DNA from: Psychrobacter sp. Pi2-52
GTDB lineage: Bacteria > Pseudomonadota > Gammaproteobacteria > Pseudomonadales > Moraxellaceae
Direction of reading: 5' to 3'
Length of the DNA: 64,000 nucleotides
Assembly: GCF_904846705.1 (NCBI RefSeq)
Contig: NZ_CAJHBS010000004.1
Span: 124,001-188,000 of the forward strand
Position 1 is the stretch's first letter, and each line of letters starts with the position of its first letter. The translations under genes were made by a program, and so were the position numbers. Shown piece after piece: positions 63,493-64,000 of this stretch. Below the pieces are notes generated by a model. It ran no database searches, had not been told where the DNA came from, and saw nothing but the letters and a program-made list of their open reading frames with translations.

Positions 63493-64000
63493 ATGAACAA
63501 TGACACGATTACTAAGAGTCAGCTAGCTGCATATAAGCCGACAACTGCATATGTCGGGACGTCTTGGGCAGTCATGCTGGTCGGTGTGCTTGCGTATCTA
63601 CTGGGATTATGGAATGCACAAAGTATGTTATTGAATGAAAAGGGCTATTATCTAGCAGTGCTGGCGCTTGGTCTTTATTCAGCAATCAGTTTGCAAAAAA
63701 CCTTGCGTGATCGTAGTGAAGGTATCCCAACGACTAATATGTACTACTTAATCAGTTGGGCGGCTTTAGGATTGTCTATTGCACTTATCGTGATGGGTCT
63801 AATGAATGCTGGAGGCTTAAGTCTGAGTGAAAAAGGCTTTTATATGATGGCATTTACCATGAGTTTGTTTGCCGCTGTAACCATTCAAAAGAACACGCGT
63901 GATGAAGCGCAAATACGCACATTAACCACACCTTCGATTTCTGACAATACTAAGAACAGTGCCAAGATTGCTCATCAAACATCACACGAATCTGATGCTA
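63493..64000 (+). CDS. YiaA/YiaB family inner-membrane protein (partial at the right edge)
   Basis: The frame is open to the end of the window (at least 169 residues). Two YiaA/B-type double-helix repeats are visible: AYVGTSWAVMLVGVLAYLLG with NEKGYYLAVLALGLYSAISL, and MYYLISWAALGLSIALIVMG with SEKGFYMMAFTMSLFAAV. Each ends in a QK-T-RD motif (LQKTLRD, IQKNTRD). A polar tail follows. The start at 63493 has AAGGA five bases upstream; an ATG one codon earlier is possible. Function unknown. Confidence 0.82.
   Translation, partial: MNNDTITKSQLAAYKPTTAYVGTSWAVMLVGVLAYLLGLWNAQSMLLNEKGYYLAVLALGLYSAISLQKTLRDRSEGIPTTNMYYLISWAALGLSIALIVMGLMNAGGLSLSEKGFYMMAFTMSLFAAVTIQKNTRDEAQIRTLTTPSISDNTKNSAKIAHQTSHESDA

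Noticed and set aside
1-64000. CRISPR arrays, insertion sequences, prophage genes, tRNA or rRNA genes
   Set aside because: No regularly spaced repeats, transposase or integrase motifs, or tRNA T-loop patterns were noticed. A dedicated scan could still find short remnants.

Overview
The window is chromosomal DNA from a gammaproteobacterium of the Moraxellaceae, most likely Psychrobacter. This rests on protein similarity recalled from memory (FtsZ, LpxC, SpoT, DciA, the DOMON-like and TIGR03643 proteins), on the moderate GC content, and on the gene order; no search was run. It is mainly a core-genome segment. I see no insertion sequence, prophage, CRISPR array, tRNA or rRNA gene.

Layout. 1-2997: end of an unidentified gene, an orphan gene, pyrE and gshB. 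3294-12238: the distal part of the division and cell wall cluster, murG-murC-ddl-ftsQ-ftsA-ftsZ-lpxC, with unusually wide gaps. 12537-15490: dciA (helicase loader), a secreted CHAP-domain protein, a DOMON-like protein and yhbY. 15825-21686: rlmE, ftsH, folP, sdhE, a ygfX-like gene and a YidB-like gene. 21866-25948: recX-recA, a 1.06-kb AT-rich gap with two consensus DnaA boxes, and trmB. 26150-33829: a DUF2628-type membrane protein, a KefB/C-type antiporter, an orphan gene, a CDF metal exporter and priA. 34004-38087: ridA, spoT, rpoZ and gmk on the minus strand. 38461-43037: ispH, a small membrane protein, a thioesterase, a probable 24-codon gene and htpG behind a sigma-32-like promoter. 43358-48763: a membrane-anchored C13 (legumain/caspase-like) peptidase, S-formylglutathione hydrolase, a TIGR03643 protein, rpe and three small orphan genes. 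48933-52415: rpmB-rpmG on the minus strand and a large Ig-like lipoprotein. 52635-61397: purU, a CcsA/YpjD-like gene, ffh, tsaB, uppP, rsmJ, a small membrane protein, ubiA and a DUF4112 gene. 61548-64000: an MliC-like lipoprotein, a yjbQ gene broken by an in-frame TAG, an anchored orphan protein and the start of a YiaA/B-family gene.

How the genes work together. The left part covers peptidoglycan precursors (MurG, MurC, Ddl), divisome assembly (FtsQAZ) and lipid A commitment (LpxC). FtsH, further right, is in E. coli the protease that degrades LpxC. The middle holds recombination and replication restart (RecA, RecX, PriA, DciA) and the stringent response group (Gmk, RpoZ, SpoT). The right part holds translation and secretion genes (L28, L33, Ffh, TsaB), lipid carrier recycling (UppP) and ubiquinone synthesis (UbiA).

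Nothing here is clearly a new defence or biosynthetic system. The signals most worth checking are the DnaA-box region between recA and trmB, the nonsense codon in yjbQ, the degenerate synthetase domain of SpoT, a tiny gene with a strong ribosome site and its own terminator at 40739-40914, an intrinsic terminator inside the gmk leader, and several short tandem repeats placed against start or stop codons.
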